64,000 nt of DNA from CAIYRG01 sp964494505. Lineage in GTDB: Bacteria > Pseudomonadota > Alphaproteobacteria > Micropepsales > Micropepsaceae. The notes beneath the pieces were generated by a model. It saw only the letters and a program-made list of their open reading frames with translations, searched no databases and was not told the origin of the DNA. Location: contig CAZBRO010000016.1 in NCBI GenBank assembly GCA_964494505.1, positions 45,112-109,111 on the forward strand. Direction: 5' to 3'. Of this stretch, positions 26,209 through 34,222 are shown one piece after another. The translations under genes and the position numbers were made by a program. Every line of letters begins with the position of its first letter. The stretch's first letter is position 1.

Positions 26209-26292
26209 GGCGGGTCTCCTCTCCCAATCTCGACCAAGAGCGGCTGCAAGTTATCCCGGCAGGCGTAACGGCGTCTATGAGAGCCCGCAGGT

Positions 26293-27045
26293 TCAATATT
26301 GGCTCTGGAAGTTCAGCATCTGGAAGCCCGTCCCGGATTTCGAAATCGAGAGGAAATAGGCCGGCGAATCGGAAGCGTCCGAGAAGCTCAAATCGTAGGC
26401 GTTGACGCCCGCCTTGAACACCGCCCGCATTTGCACGGGGGCGCCCTGGGCGGCGAACACGGATGCCCGGAACCTGTCGAACTGGGCGGCCGCCTGGGTC
26501 GAAATGATCAGGGGCAGGAGTCCCGCGGCATCGTCGAACTTCATCGCCGAGGCCGCGATCTCCTTCCAGAAGGCGGCGACGGAAAGAAAATCGGCGTCCG
26601 CGATGCCGTCGTCGAGCGCGGAATAATCGTTCTCGCTGGGCTTCGGACATGCAGCCGGAGCAACGGCCGCCATCATCGCGGGCGGGTCGGCATGAATGGC
26701 GGGATCGGTCGGGATGCTGCTCCACAAGACCGAGCCGTCCTCGGCGCGGACCGGAAAGATTTGCGTCTCCGTGAAGCGGCACACCCCGGCGCGCGAACGG
26801 GCGACCGGACCGAAGGCGTAATAGCTCTCCGCGGGCGGCTGGCCGGGGAGTGTGAAGGTGCTGATCTCGAGCGCATTGCCGGGGTGGGCGTTCAGATAAT
26901 CCTTGGCCAGATCGGGCGTGGATGCATCGGCCGCGAAATAGACCTGCTTCGTGCGCGTGGCATCGGCGGCATCGGCGCGTGCGGGCGCAATGAGGGCGAG
27001 CGCCAAGGCGGCGAGGATGCTTGCGACGGGTCGCAGGCGCGCCAT
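26293..27045 (-). CDS. Secreted hypothetical protein
   Basis: A 250-residue protein with a signal peptide (MARLRPVASILAALALALIAPARADA). I do not recognise a domain. The mature part contains CRFTETQIFPVRAEDG, a likely single Cys pair (CRF and ACPKP) and ends YFLSISKSGTGFQMLNFQSQY, suggesting an exported beta-rich domain. The ATG at 27045 lies two bases after the stop of the TraB/GumN gene, so the two are translationally coupled and probably functionally linked. An 84-base gap separates it from the cytochrome gene downstream. Confidence 0.7.
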   Translation of the reverse strand: MARLRPVASILAALALALIAPARADAADATRTKQVYFAADASTPDLAKDYLNAHPGNALEISTFTLPGQPPAESYYAFGPVARSRAGVCRFTETQIFPVRAEDGSVLWSSIPTDPAIHADPPAMMAAVAPAACPKPSENDYSALDDGIADADFLSVAAFWKEIAASAMKFDDAAGLLPLIISTQAAAQFDRFRASVFAAQGAPVQMRAVFKAGVNAYDLSFSDASDSPAYFLSISKSGTGFQMLNFQSQY

Positions 27046-27047
27046 TC

Positions 27048-28007
27048 CTACGCCCCCGGCCCGCAGGCGGACCGGGTCTCTTCTCCCGTGTCGCCCACCC
27101 GCTCGACGCTGTAGCCTTGCGCGCAGAGCAGCGACAAGAGGCCCTTGCGGCCGCCGATATGGGCCGCGCCCACGGTGATCATCGCGGTGGTGCCGGGACG
27201 GGCGAGGAAGCCGTCGATCTCCGGCATCCAATTCACGTTGCGCCGGTCGATCAGGAAATCCTCCGCTTCCGGGCGGCCGTCGAAATAGCCCGCGAGCAGA
27301 TCGGTGAACGCCCGAAAATCGCCGCTCGCCCAGGTGTCCCGCAGCGCCACTTCCTGCGCCCGCGAGCGCGGCAGGGCATAGATGAGACTCTTGAGCGCCT
27401 TGAGCTGCGAGTTCGCATCGCCGGTATTCAAGAGCTGCATCTGATCGCGCACGCTTTCCAGGTAGAGAAGCTGCCGCCCGTGGGCGCGGGCAAAATCCAT
27501 CAAATCGTCGTCCGCGCCCCGCAGGCTGTTCAAATCGTCGCCATGCAGATAGGCGAGGCCGAGCACCACCGCGGCGAGCCAGGGGCGGAAAAGCTCGAAC
27601 TCATTCGGATGCAGACCGGCGCGGCGGAGCACCGCGGAATAGGTCTGGAACTCGGTCGGCGTCAACAGGCCGCGCAGCGTCTGGCGTTTGCTGAGGAGAC
27701 CGTTCTCGGCGATGAATTGCTTCTCGTCCTTCAGGGCTGCGTCATCCACCGGCACTTCGAAGATGAAGACGTTGGACGCCTGCATGGCGGATTCGATGAT
27801 TGGCGTGGTCCAGCCATAGCCTTGCGGCAGCACGTGCAGGGACCCGAAGAGATAGACCGTGCTGGTGCCATGCTGCACGCGCCAGAGGGCGGGATGGGCC
27901 TTTTGGCCCGCAGCTTCGCCCGCGCCGGCTGCTTGGGGCCCGAGCGCCAGCAGCGAACCCAAGAGAACGCGCGCCAGACGCGCGCCCAAACGGCGCGGAC
28001 CTCTCAT
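27048..28007 (-). CDS. TraB/GumN family protein, exported
   Basis: A 319-residue TraB/GumN (PF01963) protein. A signal peptide is followed by the family start HPALWRVQHGTSTVYLFGSLHVLP. The paired conserved motif LIDRRNVNWMPEIDGFL and the terminal AMITVGAAHIGGRKGLLSLL follow. GSLH and GAAH carry the conserved His residues of this TIKI-like presumptive metalloprotease fold; proteolytic activity is inferred only from the fold. The ATG at 28007 is chosen over 28025 because GGGAGGAG lies directly before it. It precedes the secreted orphan with a two-base gap. Confidence 0.87.
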   Translation of the reverse strand: MRGPRRLGARLARVLLGSLLALGPQAAGAGEAAGQKAHPALWRVQHGTSTVYLFGSLHVLPQGYGWTTPIIESAMQASNVFIFEVPVDDAALKDEKQFIAENGLLSKRQTLRGLLTPTEFQTYSAVLRRAGLHPNEFELFRPWLAAVVLGLAYLHGDDLNSLRGADDDLMDFARAHGRQLLYLESVRDQMQLLNTGDANSQLKALKSLIYALPRSRAQEVALRDTWASGDFRAFTDLLAGYFDGRPEAEDFLIDRRNVNWMPEIDGFLARPGTTAMITVGAAHIGGRKGLLSLLCAQGYSVERVGDTGEETRSACGPGA

Positions 28008-28064
28008 GCTCTCCTCCCATTTCATGGGCCGTCTTATTGGGAGGAATTTAGCACGAAAGCCGCG

Positions 28065-28349
28065 TCACGCATCCTCGTGGAATTTGGCTGCGACGAGCGC
28101 CAAGAGCGCGTTAACCGCGTCCCTCGCGTCCGGGCCCGAAGCCTCGAGCGCGATGGCCGAACCCTTGGACGCGCCCAGCATCATCAGCCCCATGATGGAG
28201 CGTCCGGAGACGGAGGTGTCCCCCTTGCTGACGGTGACTTCGGATTGAAAGCGCGCGGCCGTCTCGACGAATTTCGCCGAAGCCCTCGCGTGCAGTCCCT
28301 TGTTGTTGACGATGGTGGCGGTCGCGGTAACCGCTTCCGCGCCGTTCAT
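28065..28349 (-). CDS. ptsH: HPr phosphocarrier protein
   Basis: A 94-residue HPr. The phospho-accepting His20 is in NKGLHARASAKFVE, and the HprK target serine is Ser51 in SGRSIMGLMMLGASKG. It relays phosphate to the EIIA-Man protein encoded just upstream. The start codon overlaps the EIIA stop (ATGA). In Alphaproteobacteria this incomplete PTS lacks a sugar permease and regulates carbon storage, symbiosis or envelope genes; that role is inferred from the family. EI is not in this window. Confidence 0.95.
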   Translation of the reverse strand: MNGAEAVTATATIVNNKGLHARASAKFVETAARFQSEVTVSKGDTSVSGRSIMGLMMLGASKGSAIALEASGPDARDAVNALLALVAAKFHEDA

Positions 28350-28759
28350 TTTCCGAGCGCGGCTTGGGCGAGTTCTGCGGAACCGGCGCGCATGTATTTG
28401 CGGCCCGATTCGATGGCCTCGCACACCGCCTTTTCCAGCGGCAGATTGAGCCGGACGCTGATCAGCTTGATGAGGCTCGGCAGATTGGCGCCCGCGAGCA
28501 CCTCGACCTTGCCCTTCTTGAGATGCGACAGCGCGAGATTGCAGGGCGTGCCGCCGAACATGTCGGTGACCAGCACGACGCCGCGTCCGAGATCCACCGC
28601 CTTGATGGCCGCCGTGATTTCGTCCCGGCGCGAATCGATGTCGTCGTGAGCACCGATGCAGACGGTCTTCACATGCGTCTGCGGCCCGACCACATGTTCG
28701 ACGGCTGACAGAAACTCGTCTGCGAGCCGGCCATGCGTGACAATGACAATTCCGATCAT
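28346..28759 (-). CDS. PTS EIIA component, mannose family (regulatory)
   Basis: A 137-residue EIIA-Man domain protein. The phosphorylated His9 is in IVIVTHGRLADEF, and the conserved DMFGGTPCNLAL and GANLPSLIKL segments follow. No EIIB, EIIC or EIID gene accompanies it, so it is a regulatory phosphoryl acceptor from HPr rather than part of a sugar transporter. It lies between hprK and ptsH in the standard alphaproteobacterial order and overlaps ptsH by four bases. Confidence 0.94.
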   Translation of the reverse strand: MIGIVIVTHGRLADEFLSAVEHVVGPQTHVKTVCIGAHDDIDSRRDEITAAIKAVDLGRGVVLVTDMFGGTPCNLALSHLKKGKVEVLAGANLPSLIKLISVRLNLPLEKAVCEAIESGRKYMRAGSAELAQAALGK

Positions 28760-28819
28760 GTTCCTATGGGTGTGGAAACGGGGCTGGAAGATAGCAGCGT
28801 TCCGTTAAGAAAAAACCTT

Positions 28820-29320
28820 TCATCCTTGCGAATCCAGGCCTGCGACAAAAGTTCTATGGGCGAGGCCCCAGGCGGCTGTTGCAATCTTGGCGGGCGTCGA
28901 AGCCTCGAAGGCGCGCAGGATCAGGAAGGCAGGTTCCTTCGCCTTTTCAAGGCCTTGCGGCAGTTTGTGGGTCTGGGGCTCGGGCAGCCGGGGAATTTCG
29001 GCCGCTTCGTCCAGCCTTACCGCGAGGATGACCGGAGCGGGCGCTGCCGTCTCCAGCGTCACAATTCCCGCCCCGCGGATTTCGATCCGTCCGTGTAAGG
29101 ATGGTATGCTTTCGGCGAACAGCCTTCCGCCGGATTCGAACAGCGCCGTCTGATCGTCGGCGAGGAGTCTCGCACCCATCCCGATCAGCCGCAGCGCCAC
29201 ATCGGATTTTCCAGCCCCGCTCGGGCCCACCAGCAGCACCGCTTGATCGAGCGCGCCGCCGAACGGCGCGCAGGCCGCGCCCAGCACCACCGATGTCGCG
29301 TGCACGTGAACCCGCGTCAT
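28820..29320 (-). CDS. hprK: HPr kinase/phosphorylase, short alphaproteobacterial form
   Basis: A 166-residue HprK consisting only of the C-terminal catalytic domain; Firmicute HprK is about 310 residues. The P-loop GPSGAGKS is at 32-39 and LLADDQTAL contains the catalytic acid pair. PSLHGRIEIRGAGIV matches the HprK signature. It phosphorylates HPr on Ser51. The ATG at 29320 overlaps the chvG stop (ATGA), linking phosphotransfer control to the ChvGI two-component system. Missing the N-terminal regulatory domain is normal for this class. Confidence 0.93.
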   Translation of the reverse strand: MTRVHVHATSVVLGAACAPFGGALDQAVLLVGPSGAGKSDVALRLIGMGARLLADDQTALFESGGRLFAESIPSLHGRIEIRGAGIVTLETAAPAPVILAVRLDEAAEIPRLPEPQTHKLPQGLEKAKEPAFLILRAFEASTPAKIATAAWGLAHRTFVAGLDSQG

Positions 29321-30942
29321 GCGCCGGACCTCAGCAGCGGCAGCTCGACCATGAAACGCGCGCCGATGCGCTTTGCGTCCTTGTCGCATTTGTTCTCCGC
29401 CCAGATGCGCCCGCCATGGCTCGCCACGATCTGCCGCGCGATCGCAAGGCCGAGCCCGGAGTTCTTTCCGAAGCCGTGTTCCGCCGGACGCTCGGTGTAG
29501 AAGCGGCCGAACACCCGTTCGAGATCGTCTTCCGCGATGCCGGGGCCTTCGTCTTCTACGCTGGCGCGCACATGCCCGTCGGCGAGGTGGGCCGAAACCA
29601 GCACCGTGCCGCCGTCCGGGCTGAACGAGATCGCGTTGTCGATAAGATTGCGGAACACCTGACCCAGCCGCTCGCTCATGCCCTGCACCGTGGTGGCCTT
29701 GCCGGAGTCCGCCGCAAAGCGGATCTGCACGCCGCGCGGTACGTTCATGCCGCTGTAGATGTCGACGATGGTGTCGAGCAGCTTGGAAAGATCGACCGGC
29801 TCCGAATGACCGCGCGACAGTTCGGCATCCAATCGCGAGGCGTCCGAAATGTCGGTGATCAGGCGGTCGATGCGCTTCACGTCGTTGCGGATTACCTGAA
29901 CCAGACGCTCGCGGTTGTCGGGGTCTTTGGTGCGCTCGAACATTTCGATCGCGCTTTTGAGCGAGGTCAGCGGATTCTTCAGCTCGTGCGCAACGTCGGC
30001 GGCAAAGCTTTCGATGGCGTCGATGCGCTCGTACAGCGCGCGCGTCATGGCGGAGAGCGAATCGGCAAGCTCGCCGATCTCGTCGTTGCGGTCGTCGAGG
30101 GTCGGGATGGCGTCGCGCCCGGCGCGTCCGCGCCGCACCCGCTCGGCAGCGGCGGCAAGTTTCAGAATGGGCCGCGCAATGAACCCCGCGAGATAGACCG
30201 CCGAAAACAGCAACGCCACGAAGGCGACGGCGAACACCTCCACCAGCGCGCGCCGCTCGGCTTTCAGAATGTCGTCGATGTCGCCCGATTCGGTGGTCAG
30301 CATCATCACGCCGTAAAGCGTCGCGAAGCGCCGGATCGGAACCGCGACCGACAGCACCAGCTTGTCCTGCTCGTTCACGCGCACGCTGCTGCCGGTCTCG
30401 CCCATCAGCGCCTGATTGACCTCGTCGTAGACGCGCCCGTTCTGCCCGGCCTCGAAATAGGGTTCGAGGTCGGCCAGCGGCCGCACGCCCATCAGCCCGT
30501 CATAGATGCGCTCGACCCGATCGAGCCCGCGATGGAAATAACCGAGCACGGAATTGCGCGGCTCCGGCGGCGGCAGGGGCTCGGTCGTCACCACATTGCG
30601 CGCAAGCAGATTGCGGGTGTCGATCTGGAGGCGCCCGGTGGTGGAATAGACCCGCGCGCGCAAATGCGTCGGCGAGATGAGCTGGCGCAGGAGCGGTTCG
30701 GCCTGGCGGGTGTCGATGGAGCGGCGGTCTGGTTCGGCGGCATATTCGGCGAGCGCGCCCGCGACGATGAGGGCCTGGTCGCGAATGCCGGCGATGCGCT
30801 CCTCGACGAGGCCGATGCGGTTGGACTGCACCCACAGCACGCCGCAGATCAGGATGAGCAGCGCAACCACATTGAAGAACAGGATGCGCCGCGTCAGCGC
30901 CGAGAATCGCCGCCGCGGGCGATAGGGCAAATCCGCGCTCAT
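29317..30942 (-). CDS. chvG: Sensor histidine kinase ChvG (ExoS)
   Basis: A 541-residue membrane kinase. Transmembrane helices lie at about 19-38 and 234-254, flanking a periplasmic sensor of about 190 residues. A HAMP follows (FIARPILKLAAAAERV), then HisKA with phospho-accepting His319 in DVAHELKNPLTSL, and HATPase with NLIDNAISFSP, DEGPGIAEDD and NSGLGLAIARQI. It controls ChvI in response to acid or envelope stress in known relatives. It overlaps hprK by four bases. Between it and chvI lies a 193-base spacer with repeats, unusual for this pair. Confidence 0.94.
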   Translation of the reverse strand: MSADLPYRPRRRFSALTRRILFFNVVALLILICGVLWVQSNRIGLVEERIAGIRDQALIVAGALAEYAAEPDRRSIDTRQAEPLLRQLISPTHLRARVYSTTGRLQIDTRNLLARNVVTTEPLPPPEPRNSVLGYFHRGLDRVERIYDGLMGVRPLADLEPYFEAGQNGRVYDEVNQALMGETGSSVRVNEQDKLVLSVAVPIRRFATLYGVMMLTTESGDIDDILKAERRALVEVFAVAFVALLFSAVYLAGFIARPILKLAAAAERVRRGRAGRDAIPTLDDRNDEIGELADSLSAMTRALYERIDAIESFAADVAHELKNPLTSLKSAIEMFERTKDPDNRERLVQVIRNDVKRIDRLITDISDASRLDAELSRGHSEPVDLSKLLDTIVDIYSGMNVPRGVQIRFAADSGKATTVQGMSERLGQVFRNLIDNAISFSPDGGTVLVSAHLADGHVRASVEDEGPGIAEDDLERVFGRFYTERPAEHGFGKNSGLGLAIARQIVASHGGRIWAENKCDKDAKRIGARFMVELPLLRSGA

Positions 30943-31020
30943 CGGCCTGGGCGATGGACGCTGAACCTCCGTCTCGAATTGCGGCCTTAAGTTCAGAGTT
31001 TGGTCCTCTGTTTCACCTTC

Positions 31021-31132
31021 TCACCCGTCGACACGTTCAGGGTGAGGAATTTGGATTATCCTCATGCTGAGCTTGTCGAAGCATGAGCTTGTCGAAGCAT
31101 GAGGACCTGAGCCCGTCGAAGGGTGAGAAGAC
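31021..31132 (+). repeat. Dispersed repeat cluster between chvI and chvG
   Basis: Three palindromic units in 112 bases. TCACCC...GGGTGA is at 31021-31042. A unit bounded by CCTCATGCT and AGCATGAGG contains an exact tandem 16-mer, GAGCTTGTCGAAGCAT, at 31069-31084 and 31085-31100. The last unit is GAGCCCGTCGAAGGGTGAG. It belongs to the same family as 23463-23572. It sits inside what should be a co-transcribed chvI-chvG pair. Confidence 0.8.
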
Positions 31133-31135
31133 CCA

Positions 31136-31840
31136 TCAGCTCTCCTTGTAGCGGTAGCCGACGCCATAGAGCGTCTCGATGGAATCGAAGTCCTCCGCGA
31201 CCGCCTTGAATTTCTTGCGCAGCCGCTTGATGTGCGAATCGATGGTGCGATCGTCGACATAGACCTGGTCGTCATAGGCGGCGTCCATCAGATTGTCGCG
31301 GCTCTTCACGAAGCCCGGGCGTTGCGCCAGCGATTGCAGGATCAGGAATTCGGTGACGGTCAGCCGCACCGGCTTGCCGTCCCAGGTGCATTCGTGACGG
31401 AGCGGATCGAGCGTGAGCTTTCCCCGCGTCATGGTCTTGTTGGCTTCGCTCGGCTGGGCCTGGGCGCCCGCGCCCTTTCCTTCGGCACGGCGGAGCACCG
31501 CCTTGACCCGCTCCAGCAGCAGCCGCTGGGAGAAGGGTTTCCGGATGTAATCGTCGGCGCCGGCGTTCAGGCCCATCAGCTCGTCGATTTCCTCGTCCTT
31601 GGAGGTAAGAAAGATCACCGGAACCTCGACGGCCTGCCGGAGACGCCGGAGCAGCTCCATGCCGTCCATCCGCGGCATTTTGATGTCGAGGATGGCCAAA
31701 TCCGGCGGATTGGCCGTGAGCGCGGTCAAGGCCGAGGCGCCGTCGGTATAGGAGCGGACGTGATAACCCTCCTGTTCCAGGAGCATGGTCACGGAGGCAA
31801 GGATGTTCTTGTCGTCGTCGACGAGGGCGATGGTCGCCAT
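31136..31840 (-). CDS. chvI: Response regulator ChvI
   Basis: A 234-residue OmpR-family regulator. The receiver domain has Asp9-Asp10, phospho-acceptor Asp52 (LAILDIKMPRMDG), Thr84-region FLTSKDEEID and Lys106-region IRKPFS. The winged-helix DNA-binding domain ends in DSHIKRLRKKFK and ETLYGVGYRYKES. With ChvG it controls envelope, exopolysaccharide and acid-response genes in relatives. It is the promoter-proximal gene of the chvI-chvG-hprK-EIIA-ptsH cluster; a TATATT element lies in the 58-base gap before it. Confidence 0.96.
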   Translation of the reverse strand: MATIALVDDDKNILASVTMLLEQEGYHVRSYTDGASALTALTANPPDLAILDIKMPRMDGMELLRRLRQAVEVPVIFLTSKDEEIDELMGLNAGADDYIRKPFSQRLLLERVKAVLRRAEGKGAGAQAQPSEANKTMTRGKLTLDPLRHECTWDGKPVRLTVTEFLILQSLAQRPGFVKSRDNLMDAAYDDQVYVDDRTIDSHIKRLRKKFKAVAEDFDSIETLYGVGYRYKES

Positions 31841-31898
31841 GAGGGGGCACCTTGGTTGCTGGTCTAATATAGGGCAGGGAACCGCAAATCCGCAGACC

Positions 31899-32480
31899 CT
31901 ACCCGGGGTAAGCTACATTTTGTGCCGGTGTGGCTACGGCGTCCGGCTGCAGCCCCGGCAGGCCATGCTCGACGAGGTAGCCGCCGGTATAGCGCGGATC
32001 GCCGGTGACCTCCCGGTGGACGAAATCCGGCGCCGGGAACGCGGCCAGCAGCTCGGGGGTCTCGAACTCGGCTTCGGCCATGACGAGCCCTTCCAATGCG
32101 GCCTGAAACTCGTCCACCGCCAAGAGAACGCCCGGAAGAGGCTTAAGCCTGTGCCGGAGTTTCTTTATTCGAGTCCCCGGGAGGGTGGCCGCCAAAACGC
32201 GGAACTCCTCTTCCTGATGATAGATCGAAGAGTACAGCCGGGTGTGGGCGTCGAGATCGGCCTTTCGGCTGAGGCGGAGCATTGGCGGCCCGCCATCGGC
32301 CGGGCGCGCCTCCCTGAGCCGCAGCCGCGTGCCCGTGACGTATAGATCGGTGATCGCCTCCGTCCTGACGATTCGGTCGCGCGGCACGTTCCGGCACAGC
32401 CAGCGGCGCTCCCGCTCGACCGAGATATATTGCCGTTTGGGGAAGCCCAAGGCCGTCGCGATCTGCTGGTCGATGTCCAT
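31899..32480 (-). CDS. CYTH-domain protein (triphosphate tunnel phosphatase-like)
   Basis: A 193-residue CYTH-domain protein. The signature strand has ExExK-like residues in SVERERRWLC, followed by TRLRLRE, LRLSRKAD and the acidic VDEFQ and EAEFETP strands that line the tunnel. Family enzymes hydrolyse inorganic triphosphate or related triphosphates. Lys of the classic EIERK motif is replaced by Arg here. The ATG at 32480 is used; a TTG at 32519 overlapping the preceding stop (TTGA) is an alternative adding 13 residues. It follows the ModA-like gene closely. Confidence 0.82.
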   Translation of the reverse strand: MDIDQQIATALGFPKRQYISVERERRWLCRNVPRDRIVRTEAITDLYVTGTRLRLREARPADGGPPMLRLSRKADLDAHTRLYSSIYHQEEEFRVLAATLPGTRIKKLRHRLKPLPGVLLAVDEFQAALEGLVMAEAEFETPELLAAFPAPDFVHREVTGDPRYTGGYLVEHGLPGLQPDAVATPAQNVAYPG

Positions 32481-32515
32481 CGACGGGCATTCATCCCGAA
32501 AACGGATTTTTGGGG

Positions 32516-33280
32516 TCAATGCGCAGGTTCAATGCCGGCTTCCTTCCAGCGGGCAGCCGCCTCGGCGCGCGTCAGGAACCGGATGAAATCGGTCGCCTCC
32601 TTGGGCGTCACACTGTTGGTCGCGACGCCCGCCGCATAGGCGGTGTAGACCTGCAGCGGCTCGGGCAGCATGCCCGCGAGCGTCACGCCTTTGACCGGCA
32701 CGATCTCGCTCACGTTCTGGATCGCGACCTCGATCTCGCCCGAGGCCACGCGGTCGGCCGAATAGCCCGCCTGGGTCAGCTTGGTTTTTTTTGCCACTTC
32801 GTCGGCGATGCCCAGATCCTTCATGATCTTGGCCGTGGCGATACCGGAGGAGGCGCCCTGGGCGGGGTCCATATAGGTCACGGACTTGGCCTTCAGCATG
32901 GCCTCCTTGAACTTCTCGGGCGTGGAGATGTCGGGAACCGCGGTTCCTTCCTTCACGCCGACGCCGATGCCGATGCGGCCGAGCGCGATCCCGCTATGGC
33001 CGCGGACGTCGCCCGCCTTTTCGAGCTGTTCGAGGGCAGGGGCGGAGACCACGATTACGTCGGCCGGCGCGCCCGATTTCAGCTTCTCCTGTATCTGGCC
33101 GACCGTGCCGACGGTGAATTTGACCTTGTTGCCGGTCGCGCGCGTGAAATCGGCGGCGATTCCCTTTTCGGCTTCCTGCACCGCGCCCGCCGAATAGACG
33201 TTGATTTCCACGGCCGACGCCGCCTCGCACGCGCCGAACAAGACAGCCAACCCCGCGGCACATACCAGCCTCGTGGACAT
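32516..33280 (-). CDS. ModA-like periplasmic substrate-binding protein
   Basis: A 254-residue type II periplasmic binding protein with signal peptide (MSTRLVCAAGLAVLFGACEAASA). Ligand-loop features include INVYSAGAVQEA, APADVIVVSAPA and DPAQGASSGI, as in molybdate/tungstate-type or SBP_bac_11 proteins. No ABC permease or ATPase is adjacent, so it may be an orphan receptor, or serve a transporter elsewhere. Oxyanion specificity is not established by the sequence. It lies 23 bases after greA and precedes the CYTH gene. Confidence 0.85.
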   Translation of the reverse strand: MSTRLVCAAGLAVLFGACEAASAVEINVYSAGAVQEAEKGIAADFTRATGNKVKFTVGTVGQIQEKLKSGAPADVIVVSAPALEQLEKAGDVRGHSGIALGRIGIGVGVKEGTAVPDISTPEKFKEAMLKAKSVTYMDPAQGASSGIATAKIMKDLGIADEVAKKTKLTQAGYSADRVASGEIEVAIQNVSEIVPVKGVTLAGMLPEPLQVYTAYAAGVATNSVTPKEATDFIRFLTRAEAAARWKEAGIEPAH

Positions 33281-33303
33281 TCCCTTCCCCCTTGCCGCCG
33301 TCT

Positions 33304-33777
33304 TCAGGCGAACTGAACTTTCAGGATCTCGTAGGAGCGGGCGCCGCCGGGTGCGGCCACTTCTACCGTATCGCCCGCGGTCTTGCCGATGAGCGCGCGT
33401 GCAATCGGCGAGGAAATGGAAATCCGCCCGCTTTTCGCATCGGCTTCGAGATCGCCGACGATCTGGTATCTCACCTTCTGGTCGGTGTCCTCGTCGGCGA
33501 GTGTCACGGTCGCGCCGAACTTCACGGTGGAACCGGAAAGCTTCGAAACGTCGATGATATCGGCGCGGGAGAGCTTGTCCTCCAAATCCATCACCCGGCC
33601 TTCGATGAAGGCCTGGCGCTCTTTGGCGGCGTGATATTCGGCATTCTCCGAAAGATCGCCGTGGGCGCGCGCTTCCGTGATCATCCTGATGACGGAAGGC
33701 CGCTCGACCCCCTTCAGATGCTGTATCTCGTCTTCCAGGGCCTTAAAGCCCGAGGCTGTCATCGGAATGCGATCCAT
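33304..33777 (-). CDS. greA: Transcription elongation factor GreA
   Basis: A 157-residue GreA. The N-terminal coiled coil carries the acidic tip that stimulates RNA polymerase transcript cleavage (ARAHGDLSENAEYHAAKERQ). The C-terminal FKBP-like domain contains the SPIARALIGKTAGDTVEV signature. In many Alphaproteobacteria greA directly follows carB; here the two are separated by a 1.7-kb gene on the opposite strand. Its own promoter is expected in the 445-base region upstream. Confidence 0.97.
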   Translation of the reverse strand: MDRIPMTASGFKALEDEIQHLKGVERPSVIRMITEARAHGDLSENAEYHAAKERQAFIEGRVMDLEDKLSRADIIDVSKLSGSTVKFGATVTLADEDTDQKVRYQIVGDLEADAKSGRISISSPIARALIGKTAGDTVEVAAPGGARSYEILKVQFA

Positions 33778-34222
33778 TCTCTTTCCACCCTGACTCGACA
33801 GAACGACTTGGCACCGGCGAGCGTCCCAAAACGCAACCGCCAGAACGCCCCAAACACAACGCTTGAGATTTGGTCACCGTTTCCGGCGGCGCTAAGGCTC
33901 AAGACCAGCCCCAAAGCATAGGACTGCAATGGGGCGACTTCAAGTGAGCCCCCTATACCGGGCCCTACAGGGATTGAAGGCCCTGTCCGCCAAGGGGCGC
34001 CCTCACCGGGAATTGCGGGCGGTCCGCCCTCGCAAGCCGGATCTTTGCGTTGGCAAAAAAACACAGGTTGCAGACACGCAACGCAATTGTCCGCAGCGCG
34101 CGAAGCAATTGGTTCCGTGAATATGAAATTAATACCTTTTCACGGGATTTGCCGCGACCCGTTGGCTATGTCGAATCAAAAACTTTTTCTTTGGAAGAGG
34201 TCGGCCTGATGAGAAGTCTTTA
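33778..34222 (+). other. Intergenic region between divergent greA and the membrane glycosyltransferase-like gene
   Basis: A 445-base region with no convincing gene. It contains several GC-rich inverted repeats, including GGGCGG-T-CCGCCC at 34017-34029 and ACAGGG...CCCTGT near 33966-33985. An AT-rich tract of about 80 bases before 34223 contains AATTAATACCTTTTCAC and AAAACTTTTTCTTTGG, likely the promoter of the plus-strand gene. GAGAAG six bases before GTG 34223 is a plausible ribosome-binding sequence. Confidence 0.5.

Noticed and set aside
27021..30990. Very long plus-strand frames (27021-28649 and 29101-30990)
   Set aside because: They run antisense to TraB/GumN, ptsH/EIIA, hprK and chvG, which all show conserved motifs. 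The translations are His/Arg/Gln-rich shadows.
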